Shown in pieces: positions 19,840-30,199 of a stretch of 64,000 bases of DNA. Under the pieces are notes generated by a model that was not told the DNA's origin, did no database searches, and was given only the letters and a program-made list of their open reading frames with translations. How positions within the stretch are numbered: position 1 is the stretch's first letter; the number at the start of each line of letters is the position of its first letter. This DNA is from Cydia pomonella (taxonomy: Eukaryota > Arthropoda > Insecta > Lepidoptera > Tortricidae): contig NC_084716.1 of NCBI RefSeq assembly GCF_033807575.1, forward strand, positions 8,928,001-8,992,000. Direction: 5' to 3'. The position numbers and the translations under genes were made by a program.

Positions 19840-21330
19840 AAATCCATCAATAAGCGAGTCTGTTAGGCATACTGTAAAAAATGAACTTTTATTAAGATTT
19901 TCTAATCGCAGTATATAGCACTTCTCGGAACTCCGTAGCTGATTACGATCGCAACGAATGCCTGACAATCGAGCACAGGTCCGTCCTCTAAGCGCGCTCC
20001 GCGCGGACTGAGAGCGGGGCGTCGCTGCTGCGTGATTTATACGTGTTTTAAAAAAATATAAATTTACGGCAATGTAGGTCCCATAGCTACGATTTTTTTT
20101 TTATAGGTTAACATAAAGTTACACTTTGCTATAATATTATTTTTAAAGCAAAATATGCGTACAATTTGCGGAAATAAAATATAATAAAACCCTGTTTTCG
20201 CCAAAAAAATGAAGAAAACTCGGAAGGTATTTTATCAGTTTTTTCAAATGAATCTTCGATTGTTAATCATTCCAGCCCCTCGTACGAGATATGTTGAATC
20301 AAATTGTAGTCATTCATGTACCAAATGATTCTTGTTTATAGCAAAATTGAGAACCGAAACGCCACATCTCACTGCAAAATTTGGAAAAGACTCCCAAAAA
20401 ACCTCATTAAAAAAGAGGTTTAAAAGAGAAAATGAAAATTTGAACTGTTGGAGCCCCTAGTTTAGGAAACGATTATTTCAGTACGTTATCAGTTTTTGAA
20501 TAAATACTAATAGTTACGTCGTAATCTTGAATGAAAAAGGAAGCATTTTACAAAATACGCTCGTCTGTAGGAATAAGGACTCTTAAGAAAAGAAGATACT
20601 ATGCGTTGGTAAGTAACTTTTGGCTGTACCAAAAACGACAATTTAAGAACAATTTGTTATGAGTAATCGACTTAATTTTAATAAATTGGATAATAATTTA
20701 AATGATTTGCCTATTTGAAAATTTTGAGAACCACTGCATTTTTTTTAGTGCTTTAAGATCGGACTATTTTAGTCCGTACTTTGGCAATGGGAGAAAAGTC
20801 CGGATCTTTGTTTACAGACGTCCTAGGCGTAAACCAAGTATACAATCCTGGAGAGCACTTGCTAATTCTACACAGAATTCTACTTAAAAACCAATAAAAT
20901 GATAAATACTCACCATAATTTTGCAACGAACTTTTGGATTGAAGACCGGGTCGCCAAAAATTTACTAAAAATGGCAATTTTTTTTGTCAGCTCCGCTACA
21001 CGCGACCTGTCTTTAGCAACGCCGTTCGCGGTATGAAGGGAGGGGCAGAACAAAATGGTGGACAAAACTATGTTGCCAGCCGCGAAAAATGTCGCTTCTT
21101 TCGTGCAAAATTGTATGTATCCGGTCTTGTGGCACATCCGCTCTTAGGCCACCCTACCTTATTAAGAGCGCCTTTCCGAGGTGGAGTGGAGAAAAAGTAT
21201 TTTCATCGTGCATTCTATTTTAAAATTCCGAGCGTAGCGAGCTTTACTTTGTCAAGGATTATTATGTACGCTTTCTCCATAAATGTAATTTAGCTCCCTT
21301 GTGACACCATCTAACTACATATTATTGTTG
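19840..21330. other. Unassigned stretch, no supported gene
   Basis: Mostly AT-rich with GC-rich patches near 19990 and 21010-21090. Short open frames on both strands have no recognisable motif. A splice acceptor at 21330 begins the next gene. Confidence 0.4.
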
Positions 21331-21332
21331 TA

Positions 21333-22402
21333 GGCTGCTCCGTAAGCAAACAATTTGACATGCAGCAGGCTCATTTAATCCAGGTCGTGACTGACTTGGC
21401 CAAACAAATGGCTGAATTGAATAGAAAAGTTGACATACTTTTAGGGACACATACAGCAGATAGCTTTAATGCATATACACAAGATAATTTAGAAATTTCT
21501 GAATTATTAGCTACTCTTCCAGTAAAGGATGATGCGAGTTTTTGTCATTTCAATGACCAGTTACAAATAGTCCGGAACAAACAGGCAATTGTGAGTATAC
21601 AGTATACACTTGTCTACTTATGTCCGACACTTATGTATTGTTTTTTATCTTGTAATTTTGTAACTTTTATTTAATAGGTATCATTTTTGGCTGGTATTGG
21701 CGGTAGAAACATTCGAAGTCTAACCACTAATATGTTGAGAAGAATACTACAAGATGAAGTTGCCAAGCTATATTCCTTAACTGGAAAACTGGAACGAACT
21801 GGAAACGAAAAATGAAGAACTCCAATAAAAAACCATTTTTAACAGACACCTGTAAAATAATCTTTCGTAAGTATATTTTGTAACCAAATTTCCTAACATT
21901 AAAGTATCTCAACACCGACTTTGACATTAACGGCCTCATATCATAATAATTATATTAAAAAAGTATTATTTATACCTTTCCCATACGCCTGCTTAAAATT
22001 TCGTAAGTTCAGAAATCTGCAAGAAAGTTTACGAAGATGCGACAGAAGAAAACCTGAAAGAAAAAATTAGCGACTGGCTGAATCAGGCTAAAGTTAGGAC
22101 AACAAGAAGGTAAGAATTACTGTAAGGATTAATGCTTTGAAAATTCCTAGTTTCTAAGGTCGGTGTCAATAGAAAAGTAAATTATGGCAAACAAACCCAT
22201 TTACCTTCATTGCATCGCAATTTTCTGAAATAACTCACCTTTGACTGTTATTTTTCTAATCCTAAAAAAATAAGTATAAAGTAGGTAACCTTAATGCGTC
22301 TATGATATATACCTCAAGTCGATTGGTATGTGGTAAAAACGGCATGTCATTATAATATTATTTATTTGTTTCAGGGCAGAAAGACTAAACAGACAAGCAT
22401 AA
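21333..22402 (+). pseudogene. DUF4806-like gene fragment, four exons, one frameshift
   Basis: Exons can be read at 21333-21590, 21678-21866, 22013-22109 and 22375-22402 with standard splice sites. The translation has a coiled-coil-like start (VVTDLAKQMAELNRKVDILL), then LPVKDDASFCHFNDQL, FLAGIGGRNIRSLTTNMLRR and ILQDEVAKLYSLTGKLER, then KKPFLTDTCKIIF, EENLKEKISDWLNQAKVRTT and a stop after RAERLNRQA. The GG-N-R...RRIL..E.A..YS-TG block and the terminal W-L-A-R block are the DUF4806 pattern common in insect proteins of unknown function. A frame change near 21805 separates the two halves. Its N-terminal domain is not visible upstream. Confidence 0.6.
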
Positions 22403-22409
22403 CCCTTAT

Positions 22410-23135
22410 AAAGGCAGAGGCGATATTTTAAACATAGCTAATATGAGAAAATGGAAGAATCCTTCAGCATTTTCAATTGAAAAAACCATTATTATATAGT
22501 TGATATATATTGCTTTCGTACCTTATACTTACTTTTTTAGTCAATATTTAATTTTGGTGTTAAGAAATCCACGGCAATAAGTGGTCAATTTATGCACTAC
22601 GCCTGTTAAGGAAGGTGAGGTGAGTTATCATATCACTGTTTTAAATCAAGTGTACTAATAGGTAGAGTGCATATATTTACCACGTGTTTTTTTTTAATTA
22701 TTTAGGTTTTTTTACTCTAGATGTATTCCCCAGTGCATTACAAACAGGAGAGTTAACGCGGTAAATTACTCTTTCTATAGAACATATACAAACTTGTGTA
22801 AAGTAACCTTTTTACATCTATAAATATAGGGTATAGCCGACTGCCTTTCTACAGGAAACAGCATAAAAAACTGACTAAATATAACTCATGTATCATTGAA
22901 AATCTTTTACTGCTCGAAAAAAGTGTTCCCCCAAGGATTTGCACAATGACATACAGACAGGTCCACCAGTTCCTGTAATGTTAAATGACTACACAAGTCC
23001 AATTGCAGGCTAATTTTAATCCCATTGCACGAGTTTGCGATAGAGTCCCGGATAAAAACTAGACCTGTTAACTAGCTTTTACTTAACTCACAATGTTAGT
23101 TTGTTGTTTACTTAGGTAGAGTATTGCAAGCCAGA
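22410..23135. other. Unassigned AT-rich stretch
   Basis: No gene or clear repeat is seen. It contains a stretch with short open frames only. Confidence 0.35.
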
Positions 23136-23139
23136 TATG

Positions 23140-23310
23140 AATCAATTCCTGCAAATTTGGTATACCTGCGTAAGATGGATGATGATGGATGACAATGTAA
23201 TGGTACCATCGAGCTGGTGGCGACCGAATGTGGTCATAAAAACTCTGGAATAAAACAATGTAAGCTCATTGGATTTGGGTTTGATAGAATCTATGAACTT
23301 TGCAATAAAA
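23140..23310. repeat. Degraded Lepidoptera-type interspersed repeat
   Basis: GATGATGATGGATGACAATG, ACCATCGAGCTGGTGG, CTGGAATAAAACAATG and GGATTTGGGTTTGATAGAAT resemble a common lepidopteran repeat tail. Diverged; low certainty. Confidence 0.4.
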
Positions 23311-23335
23311 GTAGGGCTGGCAAAACTACTTTTTA

Positions 23336-23771
23336 TCATGAAATAAGATTTGCTGGTATATTTGAAATCCTTACCGTTGTTTCCGCCTTAGTATTCAAAC
23401 ATAAATTAGATGGTTTATTTTGTACACGTCTGGGTTTCACAATTTTTTCCGCGATAATATTTAAATTTAGTGCTGCTTGGTTATTGTATCGCTTCTGCAC
23501 AAGGTTATAGTTATCGTCTGTGTCACTTTGATTCATCATGTTCGTAATGATTTTTTCACCTTCGTCGTAACTTGAGATGTTGGACCTTTTGACGTTGCAC
23601 GACATCATTACATCCCAGTCTTGTTCTGGCTTAGAATGTTCGTCGGGCAAATACCTAAATAGTCCTCTTTTTGGATATTTCAGCACATGATCTTGTTCCC
23701 ATTCCGATGGACATGTCATTATTATTATTTTTTCCTTCGACAGTCTGAACAATCTTGTACGGCATTTTGAA
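23336..23771 (-). pseudogene. N-terminal part of a DUF4806-type protein
   Basis: The minus strand starts MPYKIVQTVEGK at 23771. After a frame slip in an AATAAT run it continues IIIMTCPSEWEQDHVLKYPK, FRYLPDEHSKPEQDWDVM and a polar region. Proteins with a C-terminal DUF4806 domain often start with a short module of this type (V..V.P..W ... WP). It ends in a polar tail with no DUF4806 domain. It is on the opposite strand to the DUF4806 fragment at 21333-22402, so the two are not one gene as they stand. Confidence 0.45.
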
Positions 23772-23774
23772 TCT

Positions 23775-24378
23775 CAAATAATAATTAAAAAAATATAGTT
23801 ATATTATAATATTTATAACGGTACATAACAAAACATATCGTGACTAGTGTTGTGCCGGTAGTATACTACTCTTAAGTATAGATAACTATATTTACTAGAA
23901 CTATATAAAAAAAAAGTTCTTTTTTAATAAACCCAACACTGGATGTAGCGCTTCATCTGGCTTTCAATCTAGAGTTATTGGGTTCAAATAGTTTAAAGCC
24001 AGGGGCCGTATTCTAACTTTAAAATAATTAACAATGCATTTAAAACAATCTATCTCCAACACAACGCCAATACACTACCAATAATTAACCAATGTTGGAG
24101 TTGTATTGGAATATTTTTCTAGGAGGAGATTCTGATTCAGACGTTAAGCTTTTAGTGTGTCGCTATAGTATTGATTATTATTGTGTGTCCTCATTTAATT
24201 ATATTATTTTGCCATAGTAACTAATGTTTTTCATAATTGTCAAGTAATAAATATATGAATAACAAAGCAATAGATCTTTTTTTTTTTCAGATCATTTGGT
24301 TGTATAGTTTACCGAGTCTTAGTGAGTAACAAAAGTAACCATTTTACGTAATTTAACGAAGGCAGGCGTCTTAATGGC
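23775..24378. other. Unassigned stretch, possible MITE debris
   Basis: AT-rich with a GGGGCCGTATTCT start at about 24003, a motif often seen in moth MITE ends, but no matching inverted end was found. No gene. Confidence 0.3.
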
Positions 24379-24552
24379 TGTTATGTATGTATATTGGTGG
24401 TGGGTAAGGTTAAGTCTACCCGCGCGCCCTCTGGCGCCGGCATTTTTGTAACCGTATCGTAGTCCGGTAATAAACCTATGTACTGACGCACGGTCTCCTA
24501 ATTTACGCCTCCTAGAACCCTTCCTATCAGCCCTTAGGGCTTATATATAGCA
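24379..24552 (+). mobile_element. Short gypsy LTR (about 174 bp)
   Basis: TG at 24379 to CA at 24552, followed after two bases by a TGGCGACGGGATTCT primer-binding site at 24555. It contains an AATAAA-type signal (AATAAACC at 24468). Length and layout fit the short LTRs of some gypsy lineages. The gag gene follows directly. No 3' LTR was found, so the element is truncated. Confidence 0.65.
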
Positions 24553-24554
24553 AT

Positions 24555-24569
24555 TGGCGACGGGATTCT
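24555..24569 (+). other. Primer-binding site of the gypsy element
   Basis: TGGCGACGGGATTCT two bases after the LTR end matches the TGGCGAC-type primer-binding sites of gypsy elements (tRNA-Arg-like). Confidence 0.65.
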
Positions 24570-24664
24570 TCGAACTTCACGCGAGCAGTGTTGGCAGTGG
24601 CTCGGGAACGCGTTAGTTTTCGCAGTAGTGAAGATAAAAAGAATAGTGAGTGAGTAACGGCAAG

Positions 24665-25444
24665 ATGGCGGTGGGCAAAGTGGAGCCGTTTGATATTCAC
24701 AAAGGCAGCTGGGAAGCGTACAAGGACCGAGTGGAACAATATTTTGTGGTGAACGATGTCAAGGAAGACAGGAAAGTTCCATTGTTGATCACGCTAATGG
24801 GGGCCGAAGCGTACGAGCTGCTAGTGACTTTGTGTACACCGGCGAAACCGTCGACATTAAAATACGACCAAATTCAGCAAGTGTTGGCAGATCATTTACA
24901 GCCTACGCCCAGTGTTTTGGCCGAAAGGTACAAGTTTCGCCAGCGTAAACAAACAAAAAGTGAATCGGTAGCAGATTACTTAGCAGATTTGAAGAAATTA
25001 AGTAGATTTTGTGACTTCGGAACTTGGTTGGACGAAAGTGTAAGAGACCAGTTTGTGTGCGGTTTACATAGTGAGAGCATTCGTTTAAGGTTATTCACGG
25101 AAAAGGACCTTAAATTAAAAACGGCTACGGACTTAGCGGTTGCAATGGAGGCGGCAGAATTTAATGCAGCGGAGGTAGCTCGTAAAAATAATCCGGGTGG
25201 CGAGCGAGAGACCGCAGGTTGCTATGCTATTAGCGAAGCAACGGGTGCGAGCGGTATGTTATGGGCTAGAGCGAGAGGCAACACACGGGCAGCGGCAAGC
25301 CGCGCCGAAGGCACGCGAGGCGGCGCGACGACAAGCGGGAGCGGGCGAGCATGGCCGAGCGGCCCGAGCGGACAGCGTAGATATGGCGGCGCTGGAGTGA
25401 CATTGACAGCTGCTCCTCGATCAAAAGAAGGCAATGAGGAATAA
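24665..25444 (+). CDS. Gypsy gag protein, C-terminally altered
   Basis: The ATG at 24665 starts MAVGKVEPFDIHKGSWEAYK. Then come DRKVPLLITLMGAEAYELLV, LCTPAKPSTLKYDQIQQVL, RYKFRQRKQTKSESVADYLA, SRFCDFGTWLDESVRDQFVC and TDLAVAMEAAEFNAAEV. These are the capsid-like motifs of gypsy gag (F....W, YR...R.Q...E....Y...L..L...C.F, RD..V.G). About 180 residues are conserved and uninterrupted. The normal zinc knuckle is replaced by an Ala/Gly/Arg-rich tail of about 80 residues that reads through to a stop; pol is absent. Upstream of the ATG lie the LTR and primer-binding site. Confidence 0.82.
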   Translation: MAVGKVEPFDIHKGSWEAYKDRVEQYFVVNDVKEDRKVPLLITLMGAEAYELLVTLCTPAKPSTLKYDQIQQVLADHLQPTPSVLAERYKFRQRKQTKSESVADYLADLKKLSRFCDFGTWLDESVRDQFVCGLHSESIRLRLFTEKDLKLKTATDLAVAMEAAEFNAAEVARKNNPGGERETAGCYAISEATGASGMLWARARGNTRAAASRAEGTRGGATTSGSGRAWPSGPSGQRRYGGAGVTLTAAPRSKEGNEE

Positions 25445-25449
25445 ATCAA

Positions 25450-25890
25450 ATGGAGAGGCCCTGTTTTACTATATACACTTCGAGTTATACGAATATATAC
25501 TAAATCGATAAAGCAATCACAAAACACAATTTGTTTCTTTCCTACCCATAGCGCATTCTGTGCGCGAAAAGAGATAGCACGACATTTCGCAATCTTCTAT
25601 TCCGATTTCGTTTGACATTAATACCACATGTCTGTTTCCGGCTGCCGGCCGCCATTTTACTGACCACAGTGTTTGTAGTACATTGGCTGTCAAGTGGTCA
25701 ACAACGTTTCTGTTTTATTTGGATTTTTTGTTAATAAAAGCATCTTAGCCTTTGGTTTAATAGTGTGGACATCGATGTAATATACCCTAGATACTCTACC
25801 AACGCTTAAAATGTGTCTCGCTAAAACTGTGCTTAAATTACTTGTAAGCACAGTTGCGCTCTCAGTAACGCGCGCATCGTTAACTAGTAA
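25450..25890. other. 5' flank of the first P-like element
   Basis: Contains ordinary AT-rich sequence. TGTGCTTAAATTACTTGTAAGCACA near 25829 forms a short inverted repeat. P-element terminal repeats could not be recognised. Confidence 0.35.
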
Positions 25891-25892
25891 AC

Positions 25893-26565
25893 ATGCCGAA
25901 GTGCTCCGTGAAAAAGTGCAAAAATAATACGTTAACTAGGTACGTTGAAAAAGGATGGCATATCTTATTTTCGGTAAGTACTAGATATTAGTTTTATACT
26001 GTACTGAATTTGTGGCAAAATATGACTTCAAACTCATTAAAAACATAATTCTTTTGAATTAATTTCAATAAGTCTCTTCATTTGACGTTACGCAGTTGGC
26101 TCTTTCGCTCGTGCGGCACTTGTATTAAGTGGAAAGCGGATGGAAGATGTATGAAGTGGAGCATAGTCAAATATGAAATGAATAGAGTCGCTTATTTTTT
26201 TTGTTTTCTGTGGTATGTCAATAATATTGAATTAATTTTAAATAACTTAATATTGTATATAATTAATATGAATTAAACTTCTTATGATTTATTATAAACA
26301 CAAAGATCTTTTAAACAACAAGAAATTAATTGCTCGTGATTTTTTATTATAGGTAAATGTGCTTTTTATGCATTATTCCAGATTTCCTAAAAATGAAATT
26401 GAAAGGGAAAAATGGCGGAAAATTATAGCCAATGAGAGGAGTGAAGATTTTTTCAAGCCAAATGATTCTAGTGTGATTTGCTCTTGCCACTTCTCAGAAA
26501 ATGATATGTATTATACGAAGAAAGGCTTTCGGAAAATAAAGAAAGGGGTCCTTCCATGTATTGCA
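25893..26565 (+). CDS. THAP-domain exons 1-2 of the P-like transposase
   Basis: Exon 1 (25893-25973) gives MPKCSVKKCKNN and ends at GTAAGT. Exon 2 (26353-26565) starts after TTATAG with HYSRFPKNEIEREKWRKIIA, and has VICSCHFSENDMYY and GVLPCIA before GTAAGT. This is a complete THAP zinc finger: C-x4-C (CSVKKC), the FP and W core, CHF, and the terminal P. It would bind the transposon ends. Both introns are phase 0. The N-terminal domain has no visible lesion. Confidence 0.88.
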
Positions 26566-26645
26566 GTAAGTTTTTTAATAAAATATTGTAATCTAGTGAG
26601 TACACAACATAAATACACATGTTAATACATATCAATCGTTTTTAG

Positions 26646-26900
26646 ATCGAAATATCAACGACACAATTTCAAAATGTATCACCAGGTTCGTCAAGGAATG
26701 AACCTAGCACAAACAGGGTTGGTGACAATTTGGAGGTAAGAAAATATTGGAAATGTATGCTTGCAATTAAGTCTTTTGTACGCGTGTTAATATATACCAA
26801 TCGTTTTTAGATCGAAATATCAACGACACAATTTCAAAATATATCACCAGGTTCGGCAAGGAATGAACCTAGTACAAACAGGATTGATGACGATTCGGAG
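26646..26900 (+). repeat. Duplicated 90-nt linker exon (two copies plus a degraded third)
   Basis: Exons at 26646-26735 and 26811-26900 are almost identical and each 90 bases, preceded by CGTTTTTAG acceptors and followed by GTAAGAAAAT donors. Each encodes 30 residues with EISTTQFQN and SRNEPSTNR. A third acceptor and 5' part recur at 26966 but decay quickly. The duplication includes flanking intron, so the unit is an exon cassette of about 165 bp. Being a multiple of three in phase 0, extra copies keep the frame. Confidence 0.9.
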
Positions 26901-27011
26901 GTAAGAAAATATTAGACATGTATGCTTGCAGTTGAGTCTTTATCTTAAATACCAATCGTTTTTAGATCGAAATATTAACGACACAGATAATAAACAAGTT
27001 TATTGTTTTAG

Positions 27012-27302
27012 GAAAATAATAAAATGGAAGCTATACCTCAAAACGAACAAATCACAGAACTAGATTTAATCCATCCTTGTCCGCCGTCACCAATATCATC
27101 GGGATTGACCTCAATTTTGGATACTCCAAAAACATCTTATTATAAAAATCACTCAGAATATACCAAAAAACCATTGATTTAAAAAACAAACAAATACAAA
27201 ATTTAAAAAAGAAGAACAAGAGACTTATGAAACGAAACTTAACACTTAAAGAAATCGTCACAGACTTAAAAAAGAAACGGCTTGTTGATGAATCTTTGAG
27301 TA
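27012..27302 (+). pseudogene. Coiled-coil segment of the P-like transposase
   Basis: After TTTTAG the exon reads ENNKMEAIPQNEQITELDL and a Pro/Ser region. A frame slip in an A-run near 27170 precedes a Lys-rich coiled coil (TIDLKNKQIQNLKKKNKRLM, LTLKEIVTDLKKKRLVDESL), the leucine-rich dimerisation segment usual between THAP and catalytic domains. The LINE is inserted at its end. Confidence 0.75.
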
Positions 27303-28260
27303 ATGTTTTTTTTTTTTTTAATTTAATTTATTTATTTCATAAGACAGCAATGGTCCATAATGGTTAGTAACATTTAAGGTTTAAAACTAAGTGTTAGTAC
27401 AACAAATACAAAAAGACAAAAAGAAAAGCGGAAAGTACAGCAACAATTAATAACAAACAAACAAACAATCACCTGGTAGCGGTCATGATACCCTCAAAAT
27501 GTCGCATAACGGGTGAGTCGTATCGGCCCGCTACCGTAGCCAGGATGGGGTTGGAGCTGGCCCGCACTCTGCAGAGCAACGAGGCAATCCTTTTTCTTAT
27601 TAAGGCATAGTAATCATCTGTGCGAGCTTGTGCAAACATGCCCGATGCGCTGCAGAAGCGGGGCAGCCCCAACAACATCCTGAAACCATTATTATATTGG
27701 ACGCGCAGGGAACTGATGGTCTTCTGCGTAAAACTAGTCCAGAGGCTGCACGTGTAGAAAACTTGACAATAGGCTTTAAATAAAGTTATTTTTACCTGTT
27801 GGCTACACCGTGCAAACCTCCTTATTAGCATGTTGCATCGTACCGCCAGTGCCCTGCGCTCCCGTTCTATATCTAATTGGTCTTTAAGGTCGTCGGTGAC
27901 ATAGTGTCCAAGATACTTAAATGTATACACGCGCTTGAGCTCATTATTATTAAGTTTTATGGCAGGTACATTTTCCGGTAGCTTGCCCCCACGGCCTTAA
28001 ATACCATATATTCGCTTTTCTTAGCGTTATATAGTAAGCCATATTTACTTACGTATTCTTCACATATGCTGAGTAGTTTTCTCAATGCCCTGACTGTTGG
28101 ACTGAGCAGCACCATATCATCAGCATAGCTGATGTTGTTGATACTAACATCATCAACTCTGCATCCTACTGGAGCGCTGCTCAACCCCCCGATCAGGTCA
28201 TTAACGTACAGGTTGAATAGCTTGGGGGAGGTTATACCCCCCTGCCTCACCCCACACATT
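27303..28260 (-). mobile_element. 5'-truncated LINE inserted in the P-like transposase
   Basis: A minus-strand LINE ends with a poly-A tail (T-run at 27306-27320 on the plus strand). Its reverse transcriptase reads MCGVRQGGITSPKLFNLYVN, NISYADDMVLLSPT (YADD), then after a frame change YLGHYVTDDL and RFARCSQQVKITLFKAYCQV, ending SPVMRHFEGIMTATR at 27469. The fingers region and endonuclease are missing. Style is CR1 supergroup (Rex/Crack-like); clade uncertain. No TSD was recognised. Confidence 0.82.
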
Positions 28261-28700
28261 TGACAAAGAAAATTAACGAATCCAATGACAAAGTTGTGGA
28301 CATTTTAACTACAAAAAGAAAAGTTTCCTTTGCCAAGTATCCCCCAGAACTACGAAAATTTGCGTTAACACTGCATTTTTACTCTCCGGCAGCGTACAAA
28401 TATTTACGTGAAGTATTTGTTAAAAATCTGCCACATCCAAATACATTATTTAGGTGGTATCAAAATGTCGATGCCCAGCCAGGTTTTACTGAAGAGGCTT
28501 TTTTAAGACTGGCTGATAAGGCAAAAACGTCTTCTGAACCACTGTTATGCAGTTTAGTGGTTGACGAAATGTCTATTAGACAGCAAAAAACCTGGACTGG
28601 CAGAAAATTTGAAGGCCTTGTGGATTTGGGAATTGGATATGATGATTCAGATCTAAAAGCGACCCAAGCTTACGTTTTTGTGGTCGTTTCTTTAAACCAG
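28261..28700 (+). pseudogene. P-like transposase catalytic region, part 1
   Basis: Reads LTKKINESNDKVVDIL, then the P-element block YPPELRKFALTLHFYSPAAY, LPHPNTLFRWYQNVDAQPGF and LCSLVVDEMSIRQQK with the first catalytic Asp (VDEM). It continues to AYVFVVVSLNQS, where the LTR-PBS-LTR element is inserted. The frame is open throughout this stretch. Confidence 0.88.
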
Positions 28701-28702
28701 TC

Positions 28703-29095
28703 TGTTTCTGAACGCAACCATGTATACGACCGAATGATTTTATTACTGTATCCATTCGCCGACTCACTCACTCTCTTCTTTCTCAACAACTCCACGGTTA
28801 ACATCGCTCTGTAATTTAATATTCGTTTTTTAGTGAAAATACACAGTTTTCATCGAAATAAAGTGACTTTTAATTATCCACCAACATAAATGGTGCCGAA
28901 ACCCGGGATTATGTTTCTGAACGCAACCATGTATACGACCGAATGATTTTATTACTGTATCCATTCGCCGACTCACTCACTCTCTTCTTTCTCAACAACT
29001 CCACGGTTAACATCGCTCTGTAATTTAATATTCGTTTTTTAGTGAAAATACACAGTTTTCATCGAAATAAAGTGACTTTTAATTATCCACCAACA
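28703..29095 (+). mobile_element. 393-bp LTR-PBS-LTR element with perfect 5-bp TSD
   Basis: Two 184-bp direct repeats (28703-28886 and 28912-29095), identical as far as I can compare, begin TGTTTCTGAACG and end CCACCAACA. Between them are only 25 bases, which hold the primer-binding site TGGTGCCGAAACCCGGGA (28891-28908), a Bel/Pao-type motif. The flanks are CAGTC at 28698-28702 and 29096-29100. There is no gag-pol and no clear polypurine tract. It is inserted in an open P-transposase frame that is continuous on both sides. It resembles a TRIM/SMART-type non-autonomous LTR element, but smaller inside. Confidence 0.92.
28891..28908 (+). other. Primer-binding site in the miniature LTR element
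   Basis: TGGTGCCGAAACCCGGGA lies four bases after LTR 1 and three bases before LTR 2. It is the only recognisable internal signal of the element. Confidence 0.85.
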
Positions 29096-29582
29096 CAGTC
29101 TTGGACACTGCCAGTTGCTTATTTTTTCATACACAGTCTAACTGGAGAAATGAAGTCCAACATGATATTGCTGACACTTCAAAAAGCCATGATATAGGTG
29201 TTAAAATTATCTCTTTGACTTTTGATGGTTGTAAGACCAATATAAATTGCATGAAAGCACTTGGTTGCAATCTTGAAAATAAGGAAAACGTGAAAACTAC
29301 ATTTCCTCATCCATGTGGAGGTTATGAGATTGCCGTGTTTTTAGACGCCTGCCACATGGTAAAACTTATGAGAAATCTATTGGAGGCACAGAAATGTATC
29401 TATGATTCTGAGGATAAAGAAATAAAATGGGACCTGATTTTAGCTTTACACAATCTGCAAGAGGAAAATAGTTTACATTTAGCCAATAAACTTAGTATCA
29501 GGCATATACACTTCAGAAATGAAGTCATGAAAGTCAAGTTGGCATCCCAATTACTCAGCAACAGCGTCGCAAAAGCGATTTA
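29096..29582 (+). pseudogene. P-like transposase catalytic region, part 2
   Basis: After the LTR element the P frame resumes: WTLPVAYFFIHSLTGEMKS, IGVKIISLTFDGCKTNINCM (second catalytic Asp in TFDG), FLDACHMVKLMRN, ANKLSIRHIHFRNEVMKVKL and ASQLLSNSVAKAI. Then come in-frame stops at 29580-29582 and 29595-29597. Apart from these stops the frame continues into part 3. Confidence 0.88.
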
Positions 29583-30199
29583 ATTTTGTGATAAATAACT
29601 GCACATTGAAAAATTTGCCGATTCTGCTGCCACGGTCAAGTTTATCAAAATGATAAATGACCTCTTTGATATTTTAAATACCAGAAATTTGGCTGACTTT
29701 GGCTACAGTACGCCCCTCAATGAAAAAAATGCAGGCAAGGTTCTCGAACTGTGCGCAGATGCAAAAAAATACTTGCTTTCATTAACTACGAAAGTTATGT
29801 ATAAAAAGACGAAAACAGTCAAGAAAGAAAAGAGAGTCGTGTACGAGACCAAAAAAGTACCGTTATACCAATGCAGGGCAAATACAGGCGTCATAGGATT
29901 ACTCACGTGCATCAACAGCTTATTATATTTGTATTCGACTTTAATTGAGACCAAAACATTGTCGTTTTTGACTACTTATAAATTGAGTCAAGATCACGTC
30001 GAACTATTTTTTGGAAAAATCCGAAGCCTAGGCGGTCATAACAATAATCCCAACACACGACAATTTAAATCGGCATACAAGAAGTTGTTGGCTCATTTAG
30101 AATTAAGCAAAAAATTCAGCGGTAATTGTTTACCACTGGAAAGCATACCAATTTTAAACAGCAGTGAATCAACCACAAAAATAAATAATACCACTACAG
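29583..30199 (+). pseudogene. P-like transposase catalytic region, part 3
   Basis: Continues in the same frame after two stops: LHIEKFADSAATVKFIKMIN, then TNTGV-like GVIGLLTCINSLLYLYSTLI, YKLSQDHVELFFGKIRSLGG (the QDHVE block with the late acidic catalytic residues) and NPNTRQFKSAYKKLLAHLEL. The coding region is interrupted at 30199 by the hAT and resumes at 32650. Confidence 0.86.

Noticed and set aside
19840..21293. Several short open frames on both strands (20702-21293)
   Set aside because: No recognisable motif, no splice context, and mutually overlapping on opposite strands.
23844..23940. Short MITE with AGTGTTG / CAACACT ends
   Set aside because: Only about seven bases match between the ends and no target duplication is visible; chance is likely.
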